From contig CP036290.1 in the NCBI GenBank assembly GCA_007750655.1, forward strand, positions 2,418,001-2,482,000: a stretch of 64,000 nucleotides of DNA. Reading direction: 5' to 3'. Below are positions 16,821-24,997 of the stretch, piece by piece. The position numbers and the translations under genes were made by a program. This DNA is from Rohdeia mirabilis. Its GTDB lineage: Bacteria > Planctomycetota > UBA1135 > GCA-002686595. The first letter of the stretch is position 1. Each line of letters starts with the position of its first letter. The notes beneath the pieces are model-generated. The model ran no database searches and was not told the origin of the DNA. It saw only the letters and a program-made list of their open reading frames with translations.

Positions 16821-17510
16821 ATGCGCTCCGCCCTCCTGCTCGTCCTGACCCTCACCCTCGCGTCGTGCGCCGGCACCAATGCGGACCACCGCAGCGGCGG
16901 GAACGACACGGACCGCGGTCCCCGCAGCGAGTCCGCGCGCGGTAGCGGCGAGGACGACGACGCGAAGTGGAAGCTCGAGGTCGCCGAGCGCGAGTTCGAG
17001 ATCGCGACCCTCGAGGCCGAGGCCAAGCTCTCGCGCTCCGAGCGACGCGTCGCGGACGCCGAGCGCAAGGTCAAGGACGCCGAGCTGGAACTCGCGGGGT
17101 TCGAGGTCGGGCGCGCGATCCAGCTCGACCGCGAACAGCTCAGCCTCGACCGCGGCAGCAACGGCGTCGAGCAGAGCGAGATGGAACTGGCGGAGCTCAT
17201 CGCCATGTACGAGGAGGACGACTTCGCGACCACGACGAAGGAACTCGTGATCCTGCGCGGCCGCATGCGCCTCGAGTTCAGCCGCCGCGGTTTCGAGCTC
17301 GACCAGCGCGAACACGCCCACCTGGTCGACCACGAGCTGGCCCGCAAGCACGAGCGCGCGGTCCAGGAACTCGACGACGCGCGCTTCGAACTCGGGCTCG
17401 CGCGCCACGACCACCAGGTCACGCAGATGGAGGTGGGGCTGTCGCTGCGCAAGCAGGAACGCGAGCTCCAAGAACTGCGCGAGAAGGCCGGCGACGGGGA
17501 CGACGCGTGA
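16821..17510 (+). CDS. Coiled-coil lipoprotein of unknown function
   Basis: A 229-aa predicted lipoprotein. The signal sequence ends in the lipobox LASC (about residues 14-17). A polar linker follows, then almost the whole protein (about 55-225) is highly charged alpha helix with E/K/R/L heptad character, likely coiled coil. The ATG at 16821 opens the signal peptide; an in-frame ATG at 16764 would bury it. Its stop overlaps the start of the next gene (GTGA 17507-17510), so the two are coupled. A structural role in the periplasm is inferred from shape only. Confidence 0.65.
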   Translation: MRSALLLVLTLTLASCAGTNADHRSGGNDTDRGPRSESARGSGEDDDAKWKLEVAEREFEIATLEAEAKLSRSERRVADAERKVKDAELELAGFEVGRAIQLDREQLSLDRGSNGVEQSEMELAELIAMYEEDDFATTTKELVILRGRMRLEFSRRGFELDQREHAHLVDHELARKHERAVQELDDARFELGLARHDHQVTQMEVGLSLRKQERELQELREKAGDGDDA

Positions 17511-18754
17511 TCCGGACCAGCAACAGGTCGAGAGCTCTCACGCTCGGACGCTCGCTCGCCTGCGCGTTGGCGCTCGCCGCAGCGCCGGCGACACTCGCTG
17601 CCGCTGAGCCGGTGGTCGCGATCGCGTCACAGGACGGCGATGGCTCCGCGCCCGAGTTGCCCGCGATCCCAGAGTTCCCGCGAACGATGTCCATGGAGGA
17701 GGCGGCGGCGGCCCGCGACCGGGCCATCGACTGGCTCGTCCGCACCCAGCGCGAGGACGGTGGCTGGGGCTCGTCCTCGATCGAACTGTTCGCGGAGAGC
17801 GGCTTCTCGGTCGAGACCTACTACGCCTGGCAGGGCGCGAGCCACGGTCTGGCGATCATGGCCCTGCAGTCGGCGCCCTCGACGCCCGAGCGCCTCGCGG
17901 CCTTCGAGCGCGCGATCGACTGGATGTGCGAGCAACGCCTGCCCCAGCGCGGGAGCGACTGGGACGTGGACTACTCCTGGTCGGCGCTCTACTGCTTCGT
18001 CGCCGCCACGCGCATCGCCGAGGACCCGCGCCTCGCGGGCACGGAGCGACTCGAGCTGCTGGTGCAGCGCGGTCGCGAGTGGTGGGGGATCCTGGAACGC
18101 AACGAGACTCCGAGCGGCGGCTGGGCCTACTACGACGACCCGCCCTACACGCGGCGTCCGAAGTGGGCCACGAGCTTCTGCACCGCCGCGGTCGCGCCGG
18201 CGATCGAACGGGGCATGCGCCTCGGCTGGATCGAGGATCCGGGCCACCTCGAGCGCGCGATCCGAGTCATGGAGCGGGCGGCTCTCCCGAACGGCGCCTA
18301 CTCGTACAACGGCTCGGACGCCGTTCCGCGCGCGCCCGTCGGCGAGAGCATCGACACGGTCAAGGGCAGCCTCGGTCGCATCCAGGTCTGTCACTGGGCG
18401 CGGCGCGTGCTCGGCGAGCCGTCGATCACGAACGAACGGCTGCGCTGGGGGCTCGACCAGTTCTTCGAGCACCACGTGTTCCTGGACCAGGCGCGCATGC
18501 GTCCGATCCCGCACGAGGGCTTCTACGCGAACGCCGGCTACTTCTACCTGTTCGCGCACTACTACGCGGCCGAGGTGATCGAGCTGTTGCCCGAGGACGA
18601 GCGCGAGGCCTACCACGCCCAGCTGCGACCGCACCTGGTCAAGTGCCAGCGCGAGGACGGCAGCGTCTGCGACTTCCTCGGCAGCACCTACACGGTGACG
18701 GGCGGCACGGCCTACGCGGCATTGGCGCTGGGCCTCGGGATCGCGCGCGACTGA
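17507..18754 (+). CDS. Secreted prenyltransferase/squalene-oxidase-repeat protein
   Basis: A 415-aa exported protein with a signal peptide (about residues 1-34) and an alpha-alpha toroid of the terpene cyclase / prenyltransferase-beta type. Repeats with the QW-like pattern are visible: TQREDGGWGSSS near the start, SGGWAYYDDP, GAYSYNGSD, and CQREDGSVCDFLG near the end. The DxDD protonation motif of squalene-hopene cyclase is missing and export is unexpected for a cyclase, so an enzymatic cyclase role is unlikely. Such secreted toroids are common in Planctomycetota, with no assigned function. The GTG overlaps the coiled-coil lipoprotein stop. A 13-bp hairpin follows. Confidence 0.72.
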   Translation: MIRTSNRSRALTLGRSLACALALAAAPATLAAAEPVVAIASQDGDGSAPELPAIPEFPRTMSMEEAAAARDRAIDWLVRTQREDGGWGSSSIELFAESGFSVETYYAWQGASHGLAIMALQSAPSTPERLAAFERAIDWMCEQRLPQRGSDWDVDYSWSALYCFVAATRIAEDPRLAGTERLELLVQRGREWWGILERNETPSGGWAYYDDPPYTRRPKWATSFCTAAVAPAIERGMRLGWIEDPGHLERAIRVMERAALPNGAYSYNGSDAVPRAPVGESIDTVKGSLGRIQVCHWARRVLGEPSITNERLRWGLDQFFEHHVFLDQARMRPIPHEGFYANAGYFYLFAHYYAAEVIELLPEDEREAYHAQLRPHLVKCQREDGSVCDFLGSTYTVTGGTAYAALALGLGIARD

Positions 18755-18765
18755 GCGGACCGCGA

Positions 18766-18804
18766 AGCGACCCGTGGAGCGCCGCTGGTGGTCCACGGGT
18801 CGCT
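18766..18804 (+). terminator. 13-bp hairpin after the toroid gene
   Basis: AGCGACCCGTGGA (18766-18778) pairs exactly with TCCACGGGTCGCT (18792-18804) around a 13-nt loop, 12 bp after the stop at 18754. The last base of the right arm is also the first base of the -10-like TAGACT that precedes eboA. Confidence 0.7.
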
Positions 18805-18809
18805 AGACT
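18804..18809 (+). promoter_or_regulatory. -10-like hexamer TAGACT, leaderless start of eboA
   Basis: TAGACT ends 8 nt before the ATG at 18818, so the predicted transcript starts at or within a base or two of the start codon. It abuts the preceding hairpin. Confidence 0.5.
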
Positions 18810-18817
18810 GTTCGCCG

Positions 18818-19792
18818 ATGAAGCCCGAAGACGACCGCGCGGCGCGTTTCGCCGCCTTCTGCGACCGCGTGCTCTCCGAGCGCCTCGACGCGCCCGGACT
18901 CGAGTTCCTGGCCCGCGAGCTCGAGCGATCGGCGGTCGCGAGCACGGACGACGCGGCGCGCTTCGGCGTGCGCCTGGGGCTCGCCTCCCGGCACGCGCGA
19001 CGCCGCCCGCTCGACCTCTCCGACGCAGAACACGACCTCGGGCGTTCGATCGTCCAGGGCCTCGATCCCGAGGCCTGGACCCTGCTCGACGTCCTGCGCG
19101 TGCGCCTCGTGCTCGCGCTGCCCGACCTCGCCGGTGAACGCACCGCAGGACTGCTCGAGGAAGCCTTCCGCTACGGCGACGAGGGCGAGACCTGCGCGCT
19201 CCTGCGCAGCGTGCCCGTGTTGCCCGCTCCCGAACGCTTCCTCTGGCGTGTCACCGAGGGCTGTCGTTCGAACATGCGCAGCGTCTTCGAGGCCGCCGCC
19301 ACGGACACGCCCTTCTGCGTCCAGCACTTCGACGACGTGGCCTGGCGCCAGGCGCTGCTCAAGTCGCTCTTCATCGGGGCGCCGCTGTGGCGCGTCTTCG
19401 GTGTGGACGAGCGGCTCGACGCGGAGACCCAGCGTATGGCGCTCGACTACGCCGACGAACGCCGCAGCGCCGGCCGCTCCGTTCCGCCGGAGCTGTGGAT
19501 GCTCCTGGCCGGCGCCGAGCTGGACGAGCGCGCCCTGCATTCGGTCGAGGCCGAGGTGACCGTTGGCCCCGGACCCGCGCGTGCCGGTGCCTACCTGGCT
19601 CTCGCTCGCGGCGGCCGGACCGGGATCCTGCGCGCGCACGTCGAGCACGAGACGAACGAGCTGTCCGCCGCGGTGGGTCGGGCGGCACTCGCAGGGCGCC
19701 ACGACTCGCGCGCCTTCGCCAGCCTGCGCGCGCGCGAAGAGATCGAACTGCTCGGGCCCAACGCCGCGCGACGGATGGCCGTCGACGCCTGA
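18818..19792 (+). CDS. eboA: EboA-domain protein
   Basis: A 324-aa helical cytoplasmic protein. The segment from about residue 120 to 230 matches the pattern I know for EboA proteins: ALLRSVPVLP (127-136), CRSNM (149-153), then HFDDVAWRQALLKSLF (170-185), YADERRSAGR (211-220) and PPELW. Ebo proteins were linked in cyanobacteria to moving a scytonemin precursor to the periplasm; ebo clusters also occur in many other phyla, with unknown substrates. The TatD-like gene downstream strengthens the call, since EboB is a TatD-type hydrolase. The chosen ATG fits the -10-like element 8 nt upstream. eboC to eboF are not in the window. Confidence 0.75.
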   Translation: MKPEDDRAARFAAFCDRVLSERLDAPGLEFLARELERSAVASTDDAARFGVRLGLASRHARRRPLDLSDAEHDLGRSIVQGLDPEAWTLLDVLRVRLVLALPDLAGERTAGLLEEAFRYGDEGETCALLRSVPVLPAPERFLWRVTEGCRSNMRSVFEAAATDTPFCVQHFDDVAWRQALLKSLFIGAPLWRVFGVDERLDAETQRMALDYADERRSAGRSVPPELWMLLAGAELDERALHSVEAEVTVGPGPARAGAYLALARGGRTGILRAHVEHETNELSAAVGRAALAGRHDSRAFASLRAREEIELLGPNAARRMAVDA

Positions 19793-19886
19793 GCCCCGAC
19801 CGCCGGACGCCCGAGCCCCCCGTTTCCGACCTTCCCGCTCCCCGTGCTCCCGACCCTCGTGCGGTAGACCTCGACCGCGCCGCGAC

Positions 19887-19892
19887 TACAGT
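19887..19892 (+). promoter_or_regulatory. -10-like TACAGT before eboB
   Basis: TACAGT lies 74 nt before the eboB ATG (19967), in the 174-bp gap after eboA. It would give a leader of roughly 65 nt. No clear -35. Confidence 0.3.
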
Positions 19893-19966
19893 TGGCGTGG
19901 CCGCGTGCTCGCGCGACCCACGGCGGTCCGCGACCCGGGCCGCGCCGCCCCGACCACCGAACGACC

Positions 19967-20863
19967 ATGCGCTTCTTCGATCCGCACATCCACATGAGCA
20001 GCCGCACCACGGACGACTACGAGTCCATGGCCAGGGCTGGAATCCGCGCCGTGATCGAACCGGCCTTCTGGCTCGGGCAGCCGCGCACGAACGTGGGGAG
20101 CTTCGTCGACTACTTCTCGTCCCTGATCGGTTGGGAGCGCTTCCGCGCGTCGCAGTTCGGCATCGTCCACTACTGCACGATCGGCCTGAACAGCAAGGAA
20201 GCCAACGACGAGGGCCTCGCGCGCGAAGTGCTGGAGCTCTTGCCGCGCTACGCGCTGAAGGAGGGCGTGGTCGCGATCGGGGAGATCGGCTACGACGAGA
20301 TCACGAAGGCCGAGGAGTTCGCGTTCCAGGCGCAGCTGGAACTGGCGGTGCAGCACGACATGGTCGTGATGGTCCACTCGCCGCACCGGGACAAGAAGCG
20401 CGGGATCGTGCGCTCGCTCGACGTCGCGGCCGAGGCCGGACTCGCGATGGAGAAGCTCGTCATCGACCACAACAACGAGGAGACGATCGACGACACCCTC
20501 GCGCGCGGTGCGTGGGCGGCGTTCACGATCTATCCGCACACGAAGATGGGCAGCGAGCGGATGTGCGAGATCGTCCGCAAGTACGGTCCCGAGCGCATCA
20601 TCGTCGACAGCTCGGCGGACTGGGGCATCTCGGACCCCTTGAGCGTGCCGCGCACGGCGGCGCTCATGCTCGAGAAGGGCATCGACCCGGCCTGGGTCGA
20701 AAAGGTGACCTGGTCGAACGCGATCGCGGCCTACGGCCAGTCCGGGCAGATCGACGTGGCCGAGCTCGAACGCAGCCCGACGGTGGACCAGACCCAGCTC
20801 TTCAGCGAGAACTCCGTCCTGCGCGGTCAGGAGCCGCGGGTGGGCGCGGCGGTCCCGAACTGA
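19967..20863 (+). CDS. eboB: TatD-family metal hydrolase, EboB-like
   Basis: A 298-aa TIM-barrel amidohydrolase. Metal ligands follow the TatD order: H7 and H9 (DPHIHM), E106 (GEIGYD), H137 (MVHSPH), H168 (VIDHNN) and D214/D218 (VDSSAD). Unlike housekeeping TatD it carries the SSADWGISDPLSVP loop, and it sits next to eboA, so I call it EboB-like. It would hydrolyse a phosphate ester or similar bond; the substrate is unknown. The ATG at 19967 gives a start directly at the first metal-binding strand. A strong hairpin follows at 20905. Confidence 0.8.
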   Translation: MRFFDPHIHMSSRTTDDYESMARAGIRAVIEPAFWLGQPRTNVGSFVDYFSSLIGWERFRASQFGIVHYCTIGLNSKEANDEGLAREVLELLPRYALKEGVVAIGEIGYDEITKAEEFAFQAQLELAVQHDMVVMVHSPHRDKKRGIVRSLDVAAEAGLAMEKLVIDHNNEETIDDTLARGAWAAFTIYPHTKMGSERMCEIVRKYGPERIIVDSSADWGISDPLSVPRTAALMLEKGIDPAWVEKVTWSNAIAAYGQSGQIDVAELERSPTVDQTQLFSENSVLRGQEPRVGAAVPN

Positions 20864-20904
20864 CGCGCGCGGTCGCCGCCGGGCGTCGGTGTCGTCGAAC
20901 GCAG

Positions 20905-20940
20905 CGCAGCCACGACCCGGGACTCCGGGGCGTGGCTGCG
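20905..20940. terminator. Long hairpin between eboB and msrA
   Basis: CGCAGCCACG-a-CCCGG, loop GACT, CCGGG-g-CGTGGCTGCG form a 15-bp stem with one A-G mismatch, between convergent genes ending at 20863 and 21006. Confidence 0.75.
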
Positions 20941-21005
20941 TCGCCGTTCGTGGGGCCCTTCGTTCGCGCAGGGTGCGTGCACCGGTGCGCGAGCCAGCGC
21001 GTCGC

Positions 21006-21707
21006 TCAGTGCTTCAGCCCGAGCTTCTTGAGCTTCGGGCTGATGACCGCGCGGCAGTAGGGTTGGTCGCGGTTCGCGAAGTAGTAGTCCTGGTGGTAGT
21101 CCTCGGCCTCGTAGTAGGTCGACGCCGGCGTGATCTCGGTCACGATGGGGTCCTCGAAGCGGGCTTGGGCGGCCGCGAGCGACGCGCGCGCGGTGGCCTC
21201 TTGCTCGGGCGAGTGGAAGAAGATCGCCGAGCGGTACTGGGTGCCGCGGTCCGCGCCCTGACGGTTGAGAGTCGTCGGGTCGTGCAGGTCCCAGAAGACG
21301 TCGACCAGGTCCGCGAAGGACAGGCGCGACGGATCGAAGTGCACCTGCACCACTTCCGCGTGTCCGGTGGTCCCGGTGCAGACCTGCTGGTAGGTCGGGT
21401 TCTCGACCGAGCCGCCCATGTAGCCCGAGGTCACGTCGGCGACGCCCTCGATCTGCTCCAGCACCGCTTCGACACACCAGAAGCAGCCGGCCCCGAAGGT
21501 GGCGGTCTCGAGCGCGGTGGAGCCAGCGGCGGGCGGGGTCGTGGAGGCGTCGTTCGCGTCGGTCATGGCAGCGGCCGGGGTCGTGTTCGAAGTGGAGTGG
21601 GGGCTCGGCGCGGTGGACTCGTTCTCGGCCCGGTCGGTCGGTTGCGCGCAGCCGACGAGAAGGAGTGCGACACTGGTCGCGGCGGTGAGCAGAATGGAAC
21701 GGAGCAT
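21006..21707 (-). CDS. msrA: Peptide methionine sulfoxide reductase MsrA, lipoprotein form
   Basis: A 233-aa MsrA that reduces methionine-S-sulfoxide in oxidised proteins. Residues 1-19 are a lipoprotein signal with the lipobox LLVGC (C20), followed by a 45-residue S/T/A-rich linker. The MsrA domain starts near residue 66 with the catalytic GCFWC (C75) and has the normal YMGGSVENPTYQQVCTGTTGHAE continuation. Recycling cysteines near the C-terminus are not obvious. The signal predicts repair of envelope proteins. The start codon has a -10-like TATTCT only 7 nt upstream, so it should be leaderless. Its start is 23 bp from the divergent mnmD start. Confidence 0.93.
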   Translation of the reverse strand: MLRSILLTAATSVALLLVGCAQPTDRAENESTAPSPHSTSNTTPAAAMTDANDASTTPPAAGSTALETATFGAGCFWCVEAVLEQIEGVADVTSGYMGGSVENPTYQQVCTGTTGHAEVVQVHFDPSRLSFADLVDVFWDLHDPTTLNRQGADRGTQYRSAIFFHSPEQEATARASLAAAQARFEDPIVTEITPASTYYEAEDYHQDYYFANRDQPYCRAVISPKLKKLGLKH

Positions 21708-21714
21708 GGTGTCG

Positions 21715-21720
21715 AGAATA
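21715..21720 (-). promoter_or_regulatory. -10-like TATTCT, leaderless start of msrA
   Basis: On the minus strand TATTCT ends 7 nt (CGACACC) before the msrA ATG. Any -35 would lie inside the 5' end of the divergent methyltransferase gene. Confidence 0.5.
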
Positions 21721-21730
21721 GGTCGCGATC

Positions 21731-22639
21731 GTGGAAGGTGAGCTGGAAGCCGGCGCGCTACGCACCGAGGACGGCAGCTGGACGCTCCATCGGGATTCCG
21801 ACGGGGGCGGCGAGGCCTGCCACTCGCGGCACGGAGCGCGCACCGAGGCCCGGCGTCACGCCGAAGTGGTCCTGGGAGCGTTCGAACGGCGCGCCGCGGG
21901 TTCTTCGCCGCCGCCGGTCCTGCGGATCCTCGATGTGGGGCTCGGGCCGGGCCTCAACTCGACGGCGGTCTGGGAACGGGCCGAGGGGTTGGGGCTCACG
22001 CTCGCAGCCGGATCGTCCGGTCGCCTGGTCCTGTCGGGCCTCGAGATCGACCCGGACCTGGTGCGCCGTTCGCTCGCGCTCCCGGACGATCCGGACGCGG
22101 AGTTCGCGCGCCGACACGCGGCTCTGCGCCATGGGCTTCGAGCAGCGCTCGCGGTCGGCGCCGGCGCCCCGTGGAGAGGGGAGATCGCCCCGGGCGTCGA
22201 GCTCGAGGTGCTCTTCGGCGACGCACGTGCGACCCTCGCGCGGGCCCAGGCGGGCGAGGCCTTCGACGGCATCCTCCTCGATCCCTTCTCACCGGCCAGC
22301 GACGAGAGCCTGTGGACGCCCGAGTTCCTGGGCGCGCTGGCCGCGCGTCTCGCGCCGGGCGGGCGCATCGCCACCTACAGCGCCGCCACGCGGGTGCGCG
22401 CCGCCCTCGCTGCCGCGGGTCTCGAGGTCGGGCCGACGCCGCGCCTGGGCGCCAAGGCCGAAGGGACGGTGGCGGTGCGTGGACCCGCCGCGGCCGAGTT
22501 CGAACCTCGAACTGCACGTCGGGTGGCCCGCCGCGCTCTCGAACTGCGTGCCGAGCTCGAGCGTGGCGCGGCGCTCGCGTTCCCACCCGTCTCCGAGGAC
22601 GCGGGAAGCGGAGCGCCTTCGGCCGACGCTCCCGACTGA
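21731..22639 (+). CDS. MnmD-like tRNA-modifying methyltransferase
   Basis: A 302-aa class I methyltransferase resembling the methyltransferase half of MnmC. That enzyme makes the last step of mnm5s2U34 in certain tRNAs. The SAM site is RILDVGLGPG (about 65-74). DGILLDPFSPASDESLWTPE corresponds to the MnmC block LDGFAPAKNPDMWT, followed by LAPGGRIATYSAATRVRAALAAAG. The FAD oxidase half of MnmC is absent, as in stand-alone MnmD proteins. The GTG at 21731 leaves only 23 bp to the msrA start; in-frame starts further in would remove part of the N-terminal region. The final 50 residues are A/R/E-rich. Substrate assignment is by similarity only. Confidence 0.7.
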   Translation: MEGELEAGALRTEDGSWTLHRDSDGGGEACHSRHGARTEARRHAEVVLGAFERRAAGSSPPPVLRILDVGLGPGLNSTAVWERAEGLGLTLAAGSSGRLVLSGLEIDPDLVRRSLALPDDPDAEFARRHAALRHGLRAALAVGAGAPWRGEIAPGVELEVLFGDARATLARAQAGEAFDGILLDPFSPASDESLWTPEFLGALAARLAPGGRIATYSAATRVRAALAAAGLEVGPTPRLGAKAEGTVAVRGPAAAEFEPRTARRVARRALELRAELERGAALAFPPVSEDAGSGAPSADAPD

Positions 22640-22668
22640 TCCGCGCGTGGATCTCGCCACCGATCGCC

Positions 22669-22674
22669 TATGAT
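22669..22674 (+). promoter_or_regulatory. -10-like TATGAT upstream of tatA
   Basis: TATGAT matches the -10 consensus at five of six positions and lies 110 bp before tatA, giving a leader of about 100 nt. It would drive the run tatA-mobA-prenyl synthase and possibly further. Confidence 0.45.
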
Positions 22675-22784
22675 CGTCGGCCCTCGGGCGCGCCACGGCC
22701 CATGGGGGCCTGATTGGATCGCTCGGGACGGGCGGAGTCGGACCCTCACCCCCGGCGTTCCCCAGGCCCGACCCGCTCTCCGCC

Positions 22785-22988
22785 ATGACCACCCTCGCCT
22801 TCATCGGAACGACCGAACTGATCTGGATCGCGGCCATCGTGCTGCTCCTGTTCGGGGCCCGCAAGTTGCCCGAACTCGCGCGCGCGGCAGGCTCGAGCAT
22901 CACCCAGTTCAAGAAGGGGCTGAAGGACGAAGAGCTCGAGGGCGGCGCGGCCAAGAAGAGCGAGGACGGCAAGCAGGAGCTGCCCTGA
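22785..22988 (+). CDS. tatA: Twin-arginine translocase subunit TatA
   Basis: A 67-aa TatA/E protein, the pore-forming subunit of Tat export of folded proteins. It has an N-terminal membrane helix (about residues 9-22, ELIWIAAIVLLLFGARKLPEL), the FGARKLPEL hinge, an amphipathic helix and a charged C-tail. Length is at the short end of normal. Its TGA overlaps the ATG of the next gene (TGATG 22986-22990). tatC is not in the window. Confidence 0.92.
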   Translation: MTTLAFIGTTELIWIAAIVLLLFGARKLPELARAAGSSITQFKKGLKDEELEGGAAKKSEDGKQELP

Positions 22989-23956
22989 TGGTCGCTCGGC
23001 GCGGCCTCGCCCCGGGCGGGTCGTACGCCGAACGCACGCGGACCATGCAGCCCCCCGCAGATCGCGACGGCCGCCGGTCGGCGCACGACGAGGACTTCGA
23101 AGTGCGCGGTGACGGCGACGTGCACCGAGCCTTGGACGAGGTGGACGAGGGCGCAGCGTCGGCGGCTCGCGCTCGCGCGACCGGACTTGGTGCGCTCGTC
23201 CTGTGCGGCGGCGCGAGCACGCGCTTCGGCAGCGACAAGGCACTCGCGGAAGTCGCGGGGACGACGCTGCTCGAGCGCACCTTGGACCTGCTGGCCCAGC
23301 GCACCGACGACCTGGTGGTGGCGACCGGACACGCGCCGCGCTACGCGGACGTCCTCGAGCGTTTCCGCGGGCTGCGGGTCGCACTCGATCGCGAACCGGG
23401 GCTCGGTCCACTGGCCGGACTCGAAGCGGGCCTGGCTCGTTTCGACCCTCGGTCGTCGGTGCTGGTCGTCGCCTGCGACCTTCCGAACCTCGATCTTCGG
23501 ACCCTGGACGCGCTCGTGGCCGAGCGCCACCGGGCGGACCTCGACCTGTGCCTGTGGCGCGACGGCGACGGCCTGCATCCGCTGCTCGGGTGCTACCGCG
23601 CCTCGGTCCTGCCGGCGGTGCGCGCGGCGCTCGACCGCGGCGAACGGCGTCTGGTCGCGTTCCACGGTGGGGCGGACGTTCCGCCCGCCGGCCGCACGGA
23701 CGCGCGCTCGCTCGCCGTCGACGTTCCTGCGCGCGACCGATTGTCGCAGGGCGGGCCCGAAAGCTCGGCGGACGTCGCACGCTCGAACGGCACTGTCCCC
23801 GCGTTGCGCGTGGGCTATCTGTCTGCGGACGGGACCCGCGACCGGTCGGACCCCGCCGCCAACGCCAACTCGCGTTCCGAACTTCGACGGATCCTCGGGG
23901 GCCTTCCGGCGTCCGAGGAGAGTCCGTCCGCGCCCCGTCGGCCCAGCACGCCATGA
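22988..23956 (+). CDS. MobA-like nucleotidyltransferase with extensions
   Basis: A 322-aa protein with a MobA core. Signature LCGGASTRFGSDKA (72-85), GPLAGLEAGL and VVACDLPNLD (the metal-binding D) are the family's three landmarks. MobA joins GMP to molybdopterin to form the guanine dinucleotide cofactor of many Tat-exported oxidoreductases, which would fit its position after tatA. About 68 residues precede the core and about 85 low-complexity residues follow it, so it is much longer than the usual 190-200 aa. The ATG at 22988 overlaps the tatA stop; ATG 23045 is an in-frame alternative. No other molybdopterin genes are near, so another NTP-transferase role is possible. Confidence 0.75.
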   Translation: MVARRGLAPGGSYAERTRTMQPPADRDGRRSAHDEDFEVRGDGDVHRALDEVDEGAASAARARATGLGALVLCGGASTRFGSDKALAEVAGTTLLERTLDLLAQRTDDLVVATGHAPRYADVLERFRGLRVALDREPGLGPLAGLEAGLARFDPRSSVLVVACDLPNLDLRTLDALVAERHRADLDLCLWRDGDGLHPLLGCYRASVLPAVRAALDRGERRLVAFHGGADVPPAGRTDARSLAVDVPARDRLSQGGPESSADVARSNGTVPALRVGYLSADGTRDRSDPAANANSRSELRRILGGLPASEESPSAPRRPSTP

Positions 23957-24939
23957 GCCAGCCCTCCGCCGAACTCATCCAGCTCTTCCAGCCCGTGGAA
24001 GAGGGGCTGGACGCCATGCGCGCCTGCCTGACCGGTCAGCTCGAGGAGACGTCGGGCGCCGTCAGCGACATGACCGGGCACGTTTCGCGCTTCCGCGGCA
24101 AGCAGCTGCGCGCCGCCCTCGTGCTCCTGTCGGCCAAGGCCTGCGGGACCTACACGGCCGAGCACCCGTCGGTCGCCGCCGTGGTGGAGATGATCCACCT
24201 GGCGACGTTGGTGCACGACGACATCCTCGACGGCGCGGAAGTTCGCCGTCGCGTGGCCTGCGTCAACCAGCGCTGGGACAACCAGGTGGCCGTCCTCTTG
24301 GGCGACTTCCTCTACGCGCGTGCGTTCGCGCTCTCGACGACGCTGTCGTCGCGTCTGTGCAGTTCGCTGTTGGCCGAGACGACGCGCACGCTGTGCATCG
24401 GCGAGATCGAGCAGAGTTCGCGGCGCTACGACTTCGAGGTCGAGCGCGAGACGCTCGAGGGCATCGCGGCCGCCAAGACCGCCAGCCTGTACGCCGCCGC
24501 CTGCGAGCTCGGCGCGCGCTACCCCGGCGGTGAGGTCGAGCTGGGCGAGACCATGAAGGGCTTCGGGCGCGACCTCGGACTGGCGTTCCAGTTGGTCGAC
24601 GACTGCCTCGACCTGGTCGGCGACTCGCGCGTCGTCGGCAAGAGTACGGGCACCGACGTGCAGGACGGCAAGGTGACTCTGCCGGTCTGGTTCGTCTACC
24701 GCGACGCGTCGACCGCGGTGCGGGCCGCGATACGCGACGCGTACACGCGCCCGAACGTCGAGGACCGCGCCGCTCTGCTCAAGGAGGTCGTCGACGTGCG
24801 ACCCGGCGTCGATGCGACCCTCGCCCGGGCCACGGCGCTGCTCGAAGGCGCGCGCGCCCGTCTCGCACCGCTCCCCGAGACGCCCTCGCGCGCCTCGCTC
24901 GAAGAGATCACCCGCTTCGTCCTGCGTCGCACCTGGTGA
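23953..24939 (+). CDS. Trans-isoprenyl diphosphate (polyprenyl) synthase
   Basis: A 328-aa polyprenyl synthetase. It adds isopentenyl diphosphate units to make the long chains used for quinone tails or carotenoids. The first aspartate motif is HDDILD (D89, D90, D93) and the second VDDCLDLVGD (D216, D217, D220). The IPP-binding segment reads RGKQLRAAL (48-56) in place of the usual GGKRLRP, keeping K and R. Chain length cannot be read safely, although this type is mostly of octaprenyl/IspB character. It overlaps the MobA-like gene (ATGA 23953-23956), and resB begins 58 bp later. Confidence 0.88.
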   Translation: MSQPSAELIQLFQPVEEGLDAMRACLTGQLEETSGAVSDMTGHVSRFRGKQLRAALVLLSAKACGTYTAEHPSVAAVVEMIHLATLVHDDILDGAEVRRRVACVNQRWDNQVAVLLGDFLYARAFALSTTLSSRLCSSLLAETTRTLCIGEIEQSSRRYDFEVERETLEGIAAAKTASLYAAACELGARYPGGEVELGETMKGFGRDLGLAFQLVDDCLDLVGDSRVVGKSTGTDVQDGKVTLPVWFVYRDASTAVRAAIRDAYTRPNVEDRAALLKEVVDVRPGVDATLARATALLEGARARLAPLPETPSRASLEEITRFVLRRTW

Positions 24940-24997
24940 AGCCAGGCCCACTCGACGCTGCCCCTTCGGACCTTCTTCCACGTACCGCGCTCCCCAG

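Noticed and set aside
17507..18754. Squalene-hopene cyclase
   Set aside because: It has a signal peptide, only 415 residues and no DxDD motif. Only the toroid repeats are shared.
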